A stretch of DNA of 39,822 nucleotides from Alphaproteobacteria bacterium (GCA_016869645.1 VGDO01000028.1:1-39822); one strand, 5' to 3'; numbered from the stretch's first letter, positions 25,451 through 33,847 are shown. The notes: generated by a model not told the origin, from the letters alone. Numbers and translations: made by a program.

Positions 25451-25467
25451 GAATAAGCTATTTATTC
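25451..25467. promoter_or_regulatory. AT-rich palindrome in divergent promoter region
   Basis: GAATAAGCTATTTATTC has perfect six-base arms (GAATAA/TTATTC) around GCTAT. It is a conspicuous AT-rich island between the divergent DUF1330 (start 25342) and argE-like (start 25529) genes, in a region otherwise GC-rich. Such A-T-A-n-T-A-T symmetry is typical of sites bound by dimeric regulators such as GntR-type proteins. No regulator gene is adjacent. It may also contribute a -10 element. Confidence 0.4.
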
Positions 25468-25528
25468 CCGCCGAGCTTTCGGCATAGGCTGATCGTTCGA
25501 AATCGAGGAAAACAGCGAGGTTCCGAGG

Positions 25529-26722
25529 GTGCCGAGACCGTCTGCCGCGAGCCTGGAGATGATCCACCGGCTGATCGGCTACGACACGACCAGCCGCGAT
25601 TCCAATCTCGCGCTGATCGATTGGGTCAAATCCTATCTCGCCGGCCACGGCATCGAGAGCCGGATCACCTATGACGACCAGCGCAAGAAGGCGAACTTGT
25701 TCGCCACCCTGGGTCCGGCCCGGAACGAGGGCGGCATCGTGCTGTCGGGGCATACCGATGTCGTGCCGGTCGACGGCCAGCCCTGGGTGACCGACCCGTT
25801 CAAGGTCGTCGAGAAGGACGGCAAGCTGTTCGGGCGCGGCACCTGCGACATGAAAAGCTTCGTCGCCATCGTGCTGGCGCTGGTGCCGGAGTTCATCCGG
25901 CGCAAGCCGACCCAGCCGATCCACGTCGCGCTGTCCTATGACGAGGAGGTCGGCTGCATCGGCGTGCAACGGCTGATTGCCGATCTCGGCCAGGCCGGCA
26001 TCCGGCCGGCGGCCTGCATCGTCGGCGAGCCGACCTGCATGAAACTGGTGATCGCCCACAAGGGCAAGAAGTCGTGGCGCTGCCGCGTGCGCGGCCTGGA
26101 GTGCCATTCCTCGCTGGCGCCGCAGGGCGTCAATGCCGTCGAGGCGGCCTGCGAGGTGGTGGCCTATCTCAAGGGCATGGCGCGCCGCCATCGCGACCTG
26201 GGCCCGTTCAACCGCGACTTCGACATTCCCCACACGACGGTGCATACCGGCGTGATCCATGGCGGCACCGCGCTCAACATCGTGCCGCTCGACTGCCACT
26301 TCGACTTCGAGTTCCGCTACCTGCCGGGCACCGATGTCGACGCGCTGTTCGCCGAAGTCCGGCAGTTCGCCGAAACCAAGCTGCTGCCGGAGATGCGTGC
26401 GGTGCATGCCGACAGCGGGTTCACCTGGGAGGACCTGTCGGAGATTCCCGGCCTCGCCATGGACGAGAATGACGCCGTCGTCGAGCTCGGCAAGGCGCTG
26501 ACCGGCGCCAACTCGGTCGCCAAGGTCGCCTTCGGCACCGAGGCGGGCCGCTTCCAGGAAGCGGGCATCCCGACCATCATCTGCGGCCCAGGCGACATCG
26601 AGCAGGCGCACAAGCCGAACGAGTTCGTCAGCCTCGATCACCTTGCGCAATGCGAAACCTTCCTCCATCGGCTGATGGACCGGGTCTGCGCGGGGTCGGA
26701 GAACCAGGATGTCTCATCCTGA
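25529..26722 (+). CDS. argE: acetylornithine deacetylase-like M20 metallopeptidase
   Basis: A 397-residue cytosolic di-zinc hydrolase of the M20/ArgE family. Metal ligands and catalytic residues sit in SGHTDVVPVDG (H75, D77), GRGTCDMKSF (D107), SYDEEVGC (E139, E140), GEPT (E167) and EQAHKPNE (H361). The dimerisation domain has CHSSLAPQGVNAVEAA. ArgE removes acetate from N-acetyl-L-ornithine or other N-acetyl amino acids. The start is GTG at 25529, the first in-frame codon aligned with the family. The final residues DVSS and the stop are encoded inside an intergenic repeat beginning at 26713. The neighbourhood of other deacylases and an importer suggests catabolism rather than arginine synthesis. 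Confidence 0.85.
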   Translation: MPRPSAASLEMIHRLIGYDTTSRDSNLALIDWVKSYLAGHGIESRITYDDQRKKANLFATLGPARNEGGIVLSGHTDVVPVDGQPWVTDPFKVVEKDGKLFGRGTCDMKSFVAIVLALVPEFIRRKPTQPIHVALSYDEEVGCIGVQRLIADLGQAGIRPAACIVGEPTCMKLVIAHKGKKSWRCRVRGLECHSSLAPQGVNAVEAACEVVAYLKGMARRHRDLGPFNRDFDIPHTTVHTGVIHGGTALNIVPLDCHFDFEFRYLPGTDVDALFAEVRQFAETKLLPEMRAVHADSGFTWEDLSEIPGLAMDENDAVVELGKALTGANSVAKVAFGTEAGRFQEAGIPTIICGPGDIEQAHKPNEFVSLDHLAQCETFLHRLMDRVCAGSENQDVSS

Positions 26723-26943
26723 GCGCTCGGGCGAAGCCCGGTTCGCCCTGGTACGACGGATGAGGCCGCCGCCCGCGCGTCAGGCCGATGGCCTGACACG
26801 GGAACTTGTCCTTGCATCAGCCCTTGCGGCGGAGCGGCGGAAACGGCCTCATCCCTCGTCAGGCTCAGGATGAGGCTCTTGCATTGAACGCCTCATCCTG
26901 AGCCATCGGGCGAAGCCCGGTTCGCCCTGGTACGAAGGATGAG
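26713..26943. repeat. mosaic of palindromic CTCATCC...GGATGAG intergenic repeats
   Basis: Two direct copies of a roughly 52-base unit occur at 26713-26764 and 26892-26943, differing at three positions. Each starts CTCATCCTGAG and ends GGATGAG, so each is itself a palindrome-ended hairpin. Between them are a perfect 8-bp stem GTCAGGCC/GGCCTGAC (26779-26797) and a shorter unit, CCTCATCC to GGATGAGG (26847-26875). The first copy supplies the argE-like stop codon; the second ends 42 bases before the proposed TTG start of the next gene. CTCATCCTGAG...GGATGAG repeats are a known dispersed class in alphaproteobacteria. No coding sequence is seen in this gap. Confidence 0.85.
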
Positions 26944-26985
26944 TTGGGAACGGAACCACAGCGTCACTGCACGAGGAGGCACCCT

Positions 26986-27936
26986 TTGCCGCCGGACAGC
27001 TATCCGATCGAGCTCAAGGCACCCGACATATCGCCCTACCGCGCAGGCAACACCGGCGTCGAATTCGTCACCACCTTCGACAGCGGCCAGCCGGGGCCGC
27101 ACGTCATGATCTGCGCCGTCACGCATGGCAACGAGCTGTGCGGCGCCATCACGCTCGACTTCCTGTTCCGTCAAAACGTCCGGCCGGTGCGCGGCAAGCT
27201 GACGCTCGGCTTCAACAACGTCGCCGCCTTCAATCGGTTCGACCCCGGCAACGCGACCGCCTCGCGCTTCGTCGACGAGGACTTCAACCGGATCTGGTCG
27301 GAGGACGTGCTCAACGGGCCGCGCGATTCCGCGGAGCTGCGCCGCGCACGGCAGATCCGGCCGATCATCGACACGGTCGACTACCTGTTCGACATCCACT
27401 CGATGCAGCACAAGACCGTGCCGCTGCTGCTGAGCGGCCCGCTCGACAAGGGCCGCAAGCTCGCCCGCGCCATGGGCTACCCGGCCGATATCGTCAGCGA
27501 TCACGGCCATGCGGCGGGCAAGCGGCTGCGCGACTACCGCTTCTTCGGCGACCCGGCCGACCGGCGCAACGCCATCCTGGTCGAATGCGGACAGCACTGG
27601 GAACGCGCGAGCGCCGACGTGGCGATCGAGACGACTCTGCGATTTCTCAAGCAGTTCGACGTGGTCGATCCCGGCTTCATCAAGCGGCATCTCAAGTCGG
27701 CCGACGTGCCGCAGAAGCTGATCGAGATCACCGACGCCGTCACGGTGACGACCGAGAACTTCCAGTTCTTCCAGGACTACAAGGGGATGGAGGTGATCGA
27801 GCGCAAGGGCACCGTGCTCGGCCGTGACGGCGAGCGCGACGTGCTGACGCCCTACGACAACTGCGTCCTGATCATGCCCTCCCGCCGGCTGACCAAGGGG
27901 CAGACCGCCGTTCGTCTCGGCCGTCTGGTCGTTTGA
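26986..27936 (+). CDS. succinylglutamate desuccinylase / aspartoacylase family protein
   Basis: A 316-residue zinc hydrolase of the AstE/AspA branch of the carboxypeptidase M14 fold. Zinc ligands are H47 and E50 in CAVTHGNELCG and H138 in LFDIHSM, and the likely catalytic Glu is E200 in ILVECGQHW. NRFDPGNA and DEDFNRIW match aspartoacylase substrate-binding blocks. The family removes succinyl, acetyl or similar groups from the alpha-amino of acidic amino acids. TTG at 26986 is chosen because GGAGG lies six bases upstream and the conserved region starts soon after; an upstream TTG at 26944 directly abuts the repeat. It is followed 42 bases later by an AbrB-like membrane gene. Confidence 0.85.
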   Translation: MPPDSYPIELKAPDISPYRAGNTGVEFVTTFDSGQPGPHVMICAVTHGNELCGAITLDFLFRQNVRPVRGKLTLGFNNVAAFNRFDPGNATASRFVDEDFNRIWSEDVLNGPRDSAELRRARQIRPIIDTVDYLFDIHSMQHKTVPLLLSGPLDKGRKLARAMGYPADIVSDHGHAAGKRLRDYRFFGDPADRRNAILVECGQHWERASADVAIETTLRFLKQFDVVDPGFIKRHLKSADVPQKLIEITDAVTVTTENFQFFQDYKGMEVIERKGTVLGRDGERDVLTPYDNCVLIMPSRRLTKGQTAVRLGRLVV

Positions 27937-27978
27937 CCGGCCAGGTCCAGGACAGTCGGCAGACAGGAGGCAAGCACG

Positions 27979-29058
27979 GTGGCGCAGAGCGTGATGGCGC
28001 ATCTCGCCGCCCTGCGGCCGATCCTGCTCGGTCTCGTCATCGGCACGATCGGCGGCGTCGTCTTCATCTGGCTCAACATGCCGCTGCCCTGGATGCTGGG
28101 CGCCATGACCGCGACCACGATCGCCTCGATCGCGGGCGTGCGCCAGCGGATGCCGGGCAACCTGCGCAGCGTCATGGTGGTCGTGCTCGGCGTCATGCTC
28201 GGCAGCTCGTTCACGCCCGACATCGTCCAGCACATGGCGGCCTGGGTCGTGAGCCTGATCGGCGTGGCGATCTATGTCGTGCTGTGCACGGGCCTGGTCA
28301 TGGTCATGTTCCGCAAATGGCTCGGACACGATCCGCTGACGGCCTTCCTGTGCGCCACGCCCGGCGGCGCCAGCGAAATGGTGATCCTCGGCATCACGAT
28401 GGGCGCCGACGAGCGCGCCATCGCGCTGAGCCAGGCCTCGCGCGTGCTGATCGTGATGCTGGCCATCCCGTTCTGGTTCCGCTTCGTCGAAGGCTATATC
28501 CCGCCCGCACAGGTCTCCGCGGACTTCGAGATCTTCACGCTCGGCATCGCCGACATGGCGCTGCTCGCGGGCTGCGGCGTGGTCGGCGCGGTCGGCGCCC
28601 ACTGGCTCGGCATCCCCGTGCCCGCGATGATCGGCCCTCTCTTCGTCAGCGCTGCCGCGCACATCGCGGGATTGAGCGACCACCGGCCGCCGTGGGAGCT
28701 GGTCGCGGTCGCCCAGGTGGTGCTCGGCACCGCCGTCGGCTGCCGGTTCGCCGGCGTGTCGGCCCAGACGATCGTCCGGACGCTCGGCACCGGAATCGTC
28801 TCATCGGCGATCCTGTTGGCGATGACGACGGTCTTTTCTTACGGCCTCTATCGGCTGACCGGCCTCGGCATGCAGGGCCTCGTGCTCGCCTTTGCGCCGG
28901 GGGGCCTCGCCGAGATGAACCTGATCGCGCTCGCCATGGGCATCGACCCGGCTTTCGTGTCGACGCACCACACCGCGCGCATCTGCATCGTGGTGATCTT
29001 CATGCCGTGGCTGCTCAGGCTCTATGTGCGGCACGTGCTGCCGCCAGGCAGTCAGTGA
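27979..29058 (+). CDS. AbrB-family membrane protein (TIGR03082-type duplication)
   Basis: A 359-residue polytopic membrane protein made of two related halves. The first repeat has MPLPWMLGAMTATTIASI and VVVLGVMLGSSFTPD; the second has IPVPAMIGPLFVSAAAH and VVLGTAVGCRFAGVSAQTIV. Both end in the ATPGGASEMVIL and FAPGGLAEMNLIAL repeats that mark this family. These proteins are often misnamed ammonia monooxygenase or AbrB regulator, but have about ten helices and no DNA-binding domain; transport or channel activity is suspected, not shown. The start is GTG at 27979 with an AGGAGG upstream. Likely cotranscribed with the aspartoacylase-like gene. Its 3' end meets a duplicated SDR tail. Confidence 0.88.
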   Translation: MAQSVMAHLAALRPILLGLVIGTIGGVVFIWLNMPLPWMLGAMTATTIASIAGVRQRMPGNLRSVMVVVLGVMLGSSFTPDIVQHMAAWVVSLIGVAIYVVLCTGLVMVMFRKWLGHDPLTAFLCATPGGASEMVILGITMGADERAIALSQASRVLIVMLAIPFWFRFVEGYIPPAQVSADFEIFTLGIADMALLAGCGVVGAVGAHWLGIPVPAMIGPLFVSAAAHIAGLSDHRPPWELVAVAQVVLGTAVGCRFAGVSAQTIVRTLGTGIVSSAILLAMTTVFSYGLYRLTGLGMQGLVLAFAPGGLAEMNLIALAMGIDPAFVSTHHTARICIVVIFMPWLLRLYVRHVLPPGSQ

Positions 29059-29066
29059 CGGTTCTG

Positions 29067-29132
29067 GCCACCTTGCAGGTGAGCCCGCCGTCGACCACCA
29101 GCTCGGCGCCGGTGATGTATTTCGCCTCGTCG
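29067..29132 (-). pseudogene. duplicated 3' fragment of an SDR gene
   Basis: These 66 bases match 29268-29333, the 3' end of the intact SDR gene 201 bases away, at 64 of 66 positions. Both mismatches are at the gene-terminal side. The fragment would encode the SDR C-terminal segment (DEAKYITGAELVVDGGLTC), and has no upstream coding part. It stops abruptly at 29132, exactly where an A-rich stem-loop element begins. It is the remains of a duplication or recombination event, not a functional gene. Confidence 0.85.
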
Positions 29133-29133
29133 A

Positions 29134-29188
29134 AAAAGGGGACATTCGTCTTTTTTCGCAGGGTGGGAAAACATGAATGTCCCCTTTT
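29134..29188. mobile_element. GGGGACATTC stem-loop, MITE/IS-end-like
   Basis: The left arm AAAAGGGGACATTCGTCTTT (29134-29154 in full) and the right arm at 29168-29188 are inverted copies matching at 19 of 21 positions around a 13-base loop. Its AT-rich arms contrast with the GC-rich flanks. It starts one base after the truncated SDR fragment. The motif AAAAGGGGACATTC with its reverse complement GAATGTCCCCTTTT resembles termini found around small transposable or REP-associated elements; that comparison is from memory. No transposase lies inside, so it is at most a non-autonomous remnant. It could also terminate transcription of the AbrB-like gene. Confidence 0.6.
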
Positions 29189-29263
29189 CTGCAACCGAAG
29201 GATTGCCGATTCGAACTGTGACTGCGGTGATGGCTCACACTTGTTCTGACTGAGCTGTCTCGC

Positions 29264-30076
29264 TCACGCGACCTTGCAGGTCAGCCCGCCGTCGACCACC
29301 AGCTCGGCGCCGGTGATGTATTTCGCCTCGTCGGAGGCGAGGAACAGCGCGGCGTGCGCGACGTCCCAGGCATCGCCCATGCGGCCCATCGGACACTGTG
29401 CGTTGCGGATCTCCTTCATGCGCGCGATGTCGCCGCCGGCATAGGCGGCGGCGAGACCGTGCTCGACCATGGGCGTGTCCATCAGCCCGGGCAGGATGCA
29501 GTTGCAGCGGATGTTCTTCTTCGCGTACTGCAGCGCCACGCTCTTGGTGAACGGGATCACCGCGCCCTTGGTCGTGTTGTAGGCGATGTAGGGCACGCCG
29601 ATGTAGCGGATGCCGGCGATCGACGCGATGTTGACGATGGCGCCGCCGCCCTGGCGCTCCATGACCGGCAGCACGTGCTTGCAGGTCAGGAACATGCTCT
29701 TGATGTTGACCGCGCTGACGCGGTCCCACTCTTCCTCGCTGAGTTCGACCGGCCCGCCGGTGGCCACGATGCCCACATTGTTGTGCAGGATGTCGATGCG
29801 CCCGAAACGATCGAGGCAACGCCCGACCATGGCGGCGACCTGATCGGATTTCGACACGTCGGCGGCGGTCGCATCGGCCGCGCCGCCCTCGCCCGCGATG
29901 ATGGCGCGCGTCTCTTCGGCCGCCGTCAGGTTGATGTCGGCCGCCAGCACCTTGGCACCCTCGCGCGCGAAGAGCACGGCGGCCGCCTTGCCGTTGCCCC
30001 ATCCCGGCCCGATCGAGCCCGCGCCGGTGACGAGTGCGACCTTGTTGGCGAGCCGCCCTGGGAGCCGTTGGCTCAT
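29264..30076 (-). CDS. SDR family oxidoreductase
   Basis: A 270-residue NAD(P)-dependent short-chain dehydrogenase. The cofactor loop is TGAGSIGPGWGNGKAAA (17-33), with extra residues compared with the usual T-G-x3-G-x-G. HNNVG (98-102) replaces the common N-N-A-G. The catalytic triad is S152, Y166 and K170 in YNTTK. The C-terminal DGGLTC is standard. Substrate is not evident. The start overlaps by ATGA the upstream secreted hydrolase gene (30073-30076). Its last 66 bases are duplicated at 29067-29132. Confidence 0.93.
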   Translation of the reverse strand: MSQRLPGRLANKVALVTGAGSIGPGWGNGKAAAVLFAREGAKVLAADINLTAAEETRAIIAGEGGAADATAADVSKSDQVAAMVGRCLDRFGRIDILHNNVGIVATGGPVELSEEEWDRVSAVNIKSMFLTCKHVLPVMERQGGGAIVNIASIAGIRYIGVPYIAYNTTKGAVIPFTKSVALQYAKKNIRCNCILPGLMDTPMVEHGLAAAYAGGDIARMKEIRNAQCPMGRMGDAWDVAHAALFLASDEAKYITGAELVVDGGLTCKVA

Positions 30077-31161
30077 TTGGCCTCGCCATCGTCGATGCTG
30101 ACGGTGCAGCTGCCTTTGCCTGCGCGCTCGCAGGCAGTCAGCGCCCCCTCCTTGGCCTTGTCCGCTGTGCGCTGCCCGCTGCGCCAGGCATAGTTCCCGC
30201 TTGACGTATGGGCGAAAGCCTTATGCGGCGCAGCACGCAGATAGGCTTCGAATGCGGTTCGCCCGGTGTCGGACAACGCCTTGGGCGGCGCGACATGGGG
30301 CAGCGGCGGCAACGGAGCCGGCGCATCCCGCAGCGCCAGCCCCTGCGCTTTGAGAAACTCGTCGACGACGGGCGTCCAGATCGAAGCGCCGCCGGCCGAG
30401 AACAGGGCATGACCGTCTTGGCCGTAGGCCGCGGTCTGAACGAAGCTGACCTTGCCGCCGCCGGACACGAAGGCCTCGCGGAACTGGCCGACGGCCTGCG
30501 GATTGAAATACTTGTCATTGACCGCATAGACCCAGAGCATCGGCGTGCGCGACGTCTTGCCGTAGCGGCCGAACGCATCGGTCAGCGCGTGGACGCTGCA
30601 GATCTGATCGTCCCTCTGCGAGCCGCGGCCGCCGGCGAAGTTGATGGCGGCGACGAGGCCGGGCGGCGGCTGCGCCGTCAGCGCCGTGGTCGCGAACCCG
30701 CCGGCAGACACGCCGACGGCGATCATCTTGGTCGCATCGATGTCCGGCCGCTTCGCGAGGAAGGCGAGCGCAGCGCGCAGATCCTCCGCGCCGCGCAAGC
30801 CGGCTTCGGCGTAGCTCGGACTGTCGCACCTGCCGTAGTCCTCGGCCCAACCGCCGGTCGACCCGCCATAGCCGCGGCGCAACATCATCGCCACCGTCCA
30901 GCCGCGGCGGACGAACTCGACCGCCTGCGCATACATGCCGAATGGCGACGCCTCCGGCCGCGCGGCCGCATCGCGCAGCGAGCCATGATTGAGCAGAACC
31001 AGCGGTCGGCGTCCGCCTTCTTCGGTGCGAACCATGGCGCCCTCGAGCGTCGTGCCCAAGCGACCGGGTATGCTGAGCTTCTCCCGCACATAGGCCTGCG
31101 CACCGGCTTCGCCCGCTGCCAGCATGAGCAGCAGGCCGAGAAGTACTCCGGTCATTTGCAT
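30073..31161 (-). CDS. secreted alpha/beta hydrolase with C-terminal extension
   Basis: A 362-residue periplasmic or secreted hydrolase. The signal peptide MQMTGVLLGLLLMLAAGEAG ends near AQA. The core has LVLLNHGSLRD (oxyanion region), nucleophile elbow VGVSAGGFATTAL, acid in YAVNDKYF and histidine in GQDGHALF, like dienelactone hydrolase or prolyl oligopeptidase relatives. After about residue 290 a separate segment, KAFAHTSSGNYAWRSGQRTA, then ALTACERAGKGSCTVSIDD, resembles short DUF4189-like modules with two cysteines. ATG at 31161 has GGGGAAG upstream and starts the signal peptide; the longer frame at 31203 adds charged residues before it. Translationally coupled to the SDR gene. Confidence 0.82.
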   Translation of the reverse strand: MQMTGVLLGLLLMLAAGEAGAQAYVREKLSIPGRLGTTLEGAMVRTEEGGRRPLVLLNHGSLRDAAARPEASPFGMYAQAVEFVRRGWTVAMMLRRGYGGSTGGWAEDYGRCDSPSYAEAGLRGAEDLRAALAFLAKRPDIDATKMIAVGVSAGGFATTALTAQPPPGLVAAINFAGGRGSQRDDQICSVHALTDAFGRYGKTSRTPMLWVYAVNDKYFNPQAVGQFREAFVSGGGKVSFVQTAAYGQDGHALFSAGGASIWTPVVDEFLKAQGLALRDAPAPLPPLPHVAPPKALSDTGRTAFEAYLRAAPHKAFAHTSSGNYAWRSGQRTADKAKEGALTACERAGKGSCTVSIDDGEAK

Positions 31162-31237
31162 GATTCTTCCCCTGCCGTCGCGCCACCCCCGCAGCTGCAT
31201 CATTTAGGCATCCGCGCCAAGACCCGGCAACACCGAA

Positions 31238-32767
31238 CTAACCCCTGACCAGCTCGCGCAGCGCCGTCTTGAGCACCTTGCCGTAGTTGTTCTTGGGCAG
31301 CGCGTCGACGAATCGATAGTCGCGCGGACGCTTGAACCGGGCGATGCGATCCTGGCACAGGCGATCCAGTTCCGACGGCTCGACCGGTGCGCCGGTCTCG
31401 GCGCGCACGACGAAGGCGACGACCTCCTCGCCCCATTCGGCGTGCGGGCGGCCGATGACCGAGGCCTCGGCGACGCCCGGATGGGTCAGCAGCACCTCTT
31501 CGATCTCGCGCGGATAGATGTTGGAGCCGCCGCTGATGATCATGTCCTTGGAGCGGTCCTTCAACGTGAGGAAGCCATCGGCGTCGAGCGCGCCGACATC
31601 GCCCGTGTGCAGCCAGCCGCCGCGCAGGGTTTCCGCGGTTGCGCCGGGGTTGTTCCAGTATCCCAGCATGACCGATTGGCCGCGGACCAGGATCTCGCCA
31701 GTCTCGCCCACCGGCAGATCTCGATCCTCGGCGTCGGCCACGCGGACCTCGATACCGGTCTGCGCCACGCCGACCGAGGCGAGACGCTGAAGGTAGCGCG
31801 GATGCGCGGTATCCGCGTGGGCCGCGCGCGACAGGGCGGTGATGCACATGGGGCTCTCGCCCTGGCCGAAGATCTGGACGAAGCGATTGCCGAAGACCGA
31901 CAAGCCCTTCTGCAGATCTGCGACATACATCGGTCCGCCGCCATAGACGATGGTCTTGAGCGCGTCGATGCGCGCGCGGCGGGCGCCTTGATGCTCGACC
32001 AGGCGCTTGACCATGGTCGGGGCGGCAAACATGGCAATGCCGCGATGATGATCGAACAGCCCGAAGATCTCGTCGGGATCGAACTTGCCGCCGGCCGGCA
32101 CCACCTGGGCGGAGGCCTGCGCAATGTGGGGCACCATGTAGATGCCCGACCCGTGCGACATGGGTGCCGCGTGCAGCAGGCGTTCGCCCGGTGCCACCGA
32201 ATCGACATCGGCGTAGTAGCACAGCGTCATGGTCAGCAGATTGCAGTGGCTGAGCATGGCGCCCTTGGGCCGGCCGGTCGTGCCGCTCGTGTAGAACAGC
32301 CAGGCGAGCGCATCGGGCGACCGCTCGGCGAGTGCGATCGGCTCGGCCTGCGCCAGGCGGTCGTACTCGGCCGACGGCACGACGACGATTCGCTCGAGCG
32401 CCGGCAGCTCGGGCTTGAGCGCGATCACGGTGTCGGCGAGGTCCGGGCTGACGAAGCAGAGCCGCGCGCCGCTGTGGCCGAGGATGTAGGCGAATTCGCG
32501 CGCATGCAGCTTGGCGTTGACCGGCACCGCCGCCAGTCCGCCGTGCCAGATGCCCCACACCAGCTCGACATATTCCGCCCGGTTGGTCATGACCACGGCG
32601 ACGCGGTCGTCGACGCGCAATCCGCATGGTCCGCGCAGCGCGCCGGCGAGGCACGCCACGCGCCGGCCCAGCCCGTCGAACCGGTGCAGCAGCCGGTCGC
32701 CTTCGAAGACGGCGGGCCGCTCGGCGTGCGCGCGCGCCGCGCGATGCAGCAATGCCGCGAGATTCAT
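31238..32767 (-). CDS. AMP-dependent acyl-CoA synthetase/ligase
   Basis: A 509-residue cytosolic ligase of the ANL superfamily that activates a carboxylic acid as acyl-AMP and then acyl-CoA. The P-loop is YTSGTTGRPKG (159-169), motif A5 lies in QIFGQGESP, A7 in WLHTGDVGALDADGF, A8 in KDRSKDMIISGGSNIYPREI, and the adenylation lysine is K497 in NNYGKVLK. It is complete. The substrate (medium/long-chain fatty acid or aromatic acid) cannot be fixed. It lies 18 bases after the agmatine deiminase gene and 76 before the secreted hydrolase gene. Confidence 0.92.
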   Translation of the reverse strand: MNLAALLHRAARAHAERPAVFEGDRLLHRFDGLGRRVACLAGALRGPCGLRVDDRVAVVMTNRAEYVELVWGIWHGGLAAVPVNAKLHAREFAYILGHSGARLCFVSPDLADTVIALKPELPALERIVVVPSAEYDRLAQAEPIALAERSPDALAWLFYTSGTTGRPKGAMLSHCNLLTMTLCYYADVDSVAPGERLLHAAPMSHGSGIYMVPHIAQASAQVVPAGGKFDPDEIFGLFDHHRGIAMFAAPTMVKRLVEHQGARRARIDALKTIVYGGGPMYVADLQKGLSVFGNRFVQIFGQGESPMCITALSRAAHADTAHPRYLQRLASVGVAQTGIEVRVADAEDRDLPVGETGEILVRGQSVMLGYWNNPGATAETLRGGWLHTGDVGALDADGFLTLKDRSKDMIISGGSNIYPREIEEVLLTHPGVAEASVIGRPHAEWGEEVVAFVVRAETGAPVEPSELDRLCQDRIARFKRPRDYRFVDALPKNNYGKVLKTALRELVRG

Positions 32768-32785
32768 GGCGCCGTCATGACAGAT

Positions 32786-33847
32786 TCACGACAATCCCGC
32801 GGATGGGTCCGGTTGCTGCTGGGTGATGCAGTGGATGCCGCCGCCTCCGGCACACAGCGTGGCACCCCGGATCGGTACGACCTCGCGCGCGGGAAAGGCG
32901 CGCGCCAATGCGGCAAGCGCGGCCTGATCTTGGGGATCGTCGAACACCGGCGCGATCACCGCGCCATTGGCCAGATAGAAGTTGATGTAGGAGAGCGGCA
33001 GCCGCTTGCCGCCGACCACACGCGGCGCCGGTTGCTCGATCTCGATGATCTCGAGCGGACGCCCCTGGTTGTCGGTTGCGGCGCGCAGCCGCGCGAGATT
33101 CTCGGCCAGCCGATCGTGATTGGGATCGGCACGATCGCGACACACCTGCGCAACGACCAGGCCCGGCCCTGCGAAGCAGGCCACGTTGTCGACATGACCG
33201 TCGGTGTCGTCGTCGCCTTCCAATCCGGCTGCGAGCCAGATCACGGTGTCGACGCCGAGATAGTCGCCCAGCCAGTCCTCGACCTCCTCGCGGCCGGCGC
33301 CATTGCGGTTGGCGTTGAGCATGACGGATTCGGTGGTGATCGCCGTGCCCTGCCCGTCGACGTGAACGGCGCCGCCCTCGTTGATCATCGGCGCGGCGTA
33401 GCGGCGCACGCCAAGGCGCGCCAGCAGCCGCTCGGCGATCGAAGCGTCCGCGGCAAACTCGGCGAGCTTGCCGCCCCACGCGTTGAACTGCCAATCGGTC
33501 GCCGCAAGCGTGCCATTGCCGTCGGACAGGAAGGTCGGCCCGGTGTCGCGCAGCCAGGTGTCGTCGACGGGCAGCGCCACGACCGGAATGCCGCGGCCGA
33601 GCAGCCTGGTCGCCTCCGACATGTCGGCCGGCCGGGCAATCATCGAGACCGGCTCGAAGCGCGCGATGGCGCGGGCGACCTCGACATGCGCGGCGCGCGC
33701 CGGCCCGAGCCCCCCGGCACGCGCCCAGCTCGGCCCGCGCGACGGCCACGCCATCCAGCAGCGGGTATGACGTACCCACTCGGCGGGCATGGCCAAGCCG
33801 TCAGACGCGGGAGAGGCGACGCGAGCACCGACCATAGTCGCCGTCAT
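32786..33847 (-). CDS. aguA: agmatine deiminase / peptidyl-arginine deiminase family protein
   Basis: A 353-residue guanidine-modifying enzyme. Conserved blocks are MPAEWVRHTRCWMAWP near 20, DDTWLRDTGPTF (95-106), INEGGAVHVDG (155-165), GDDDTDGHVDN (211-221) with the catalytic His at 218, and GGGGIHCITQQ with nucleophile C340. AguA converts agmatine to N-carbamoylputrescine and ammonia. The N-terminus before residue 19 is variable and lacks a signal peptide; ATGs at 33835 or 33790 are alternatives. No aguB partner is seen next to it, so the product route is unclear. Confidence 0.88.
   Translation of the reverse strand: MTATMVGARVASPASDGLAMPAEWVRHTRCWMAWPSRGPSWARAGGLGPARAAHVEVARAIARFEPVSMIARPADMSEATRLLGRGIPVVALPVDDTWLRDTGPTFLSDGNGTLAATDWQFNAWGGKLAEFAADASIAERLLARLGVRRYAAPMINEGGAVHVDGQGTAITTESVMLNANRNGAGREEVEDWLGDYLGVDTVIWLAAGLEGDDDTDGHVDNVACFAGPGLVVAQVCRDRADPNHDRLAENLARLRAATDNQGRPLEIIEIEQPAPRVVGGKRLPLSYINFYLANGAVIAPVFDDPQDQAALAALARAFPAREVVPIRGATLCAGGGGIHCITQQQPDPSAGLS

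Noticed and set aside
26713..26943. CRISPR array
   Set aside because: Only two direct copies that are themselves hairpin-ended, with irregular spacing and no cas genes.
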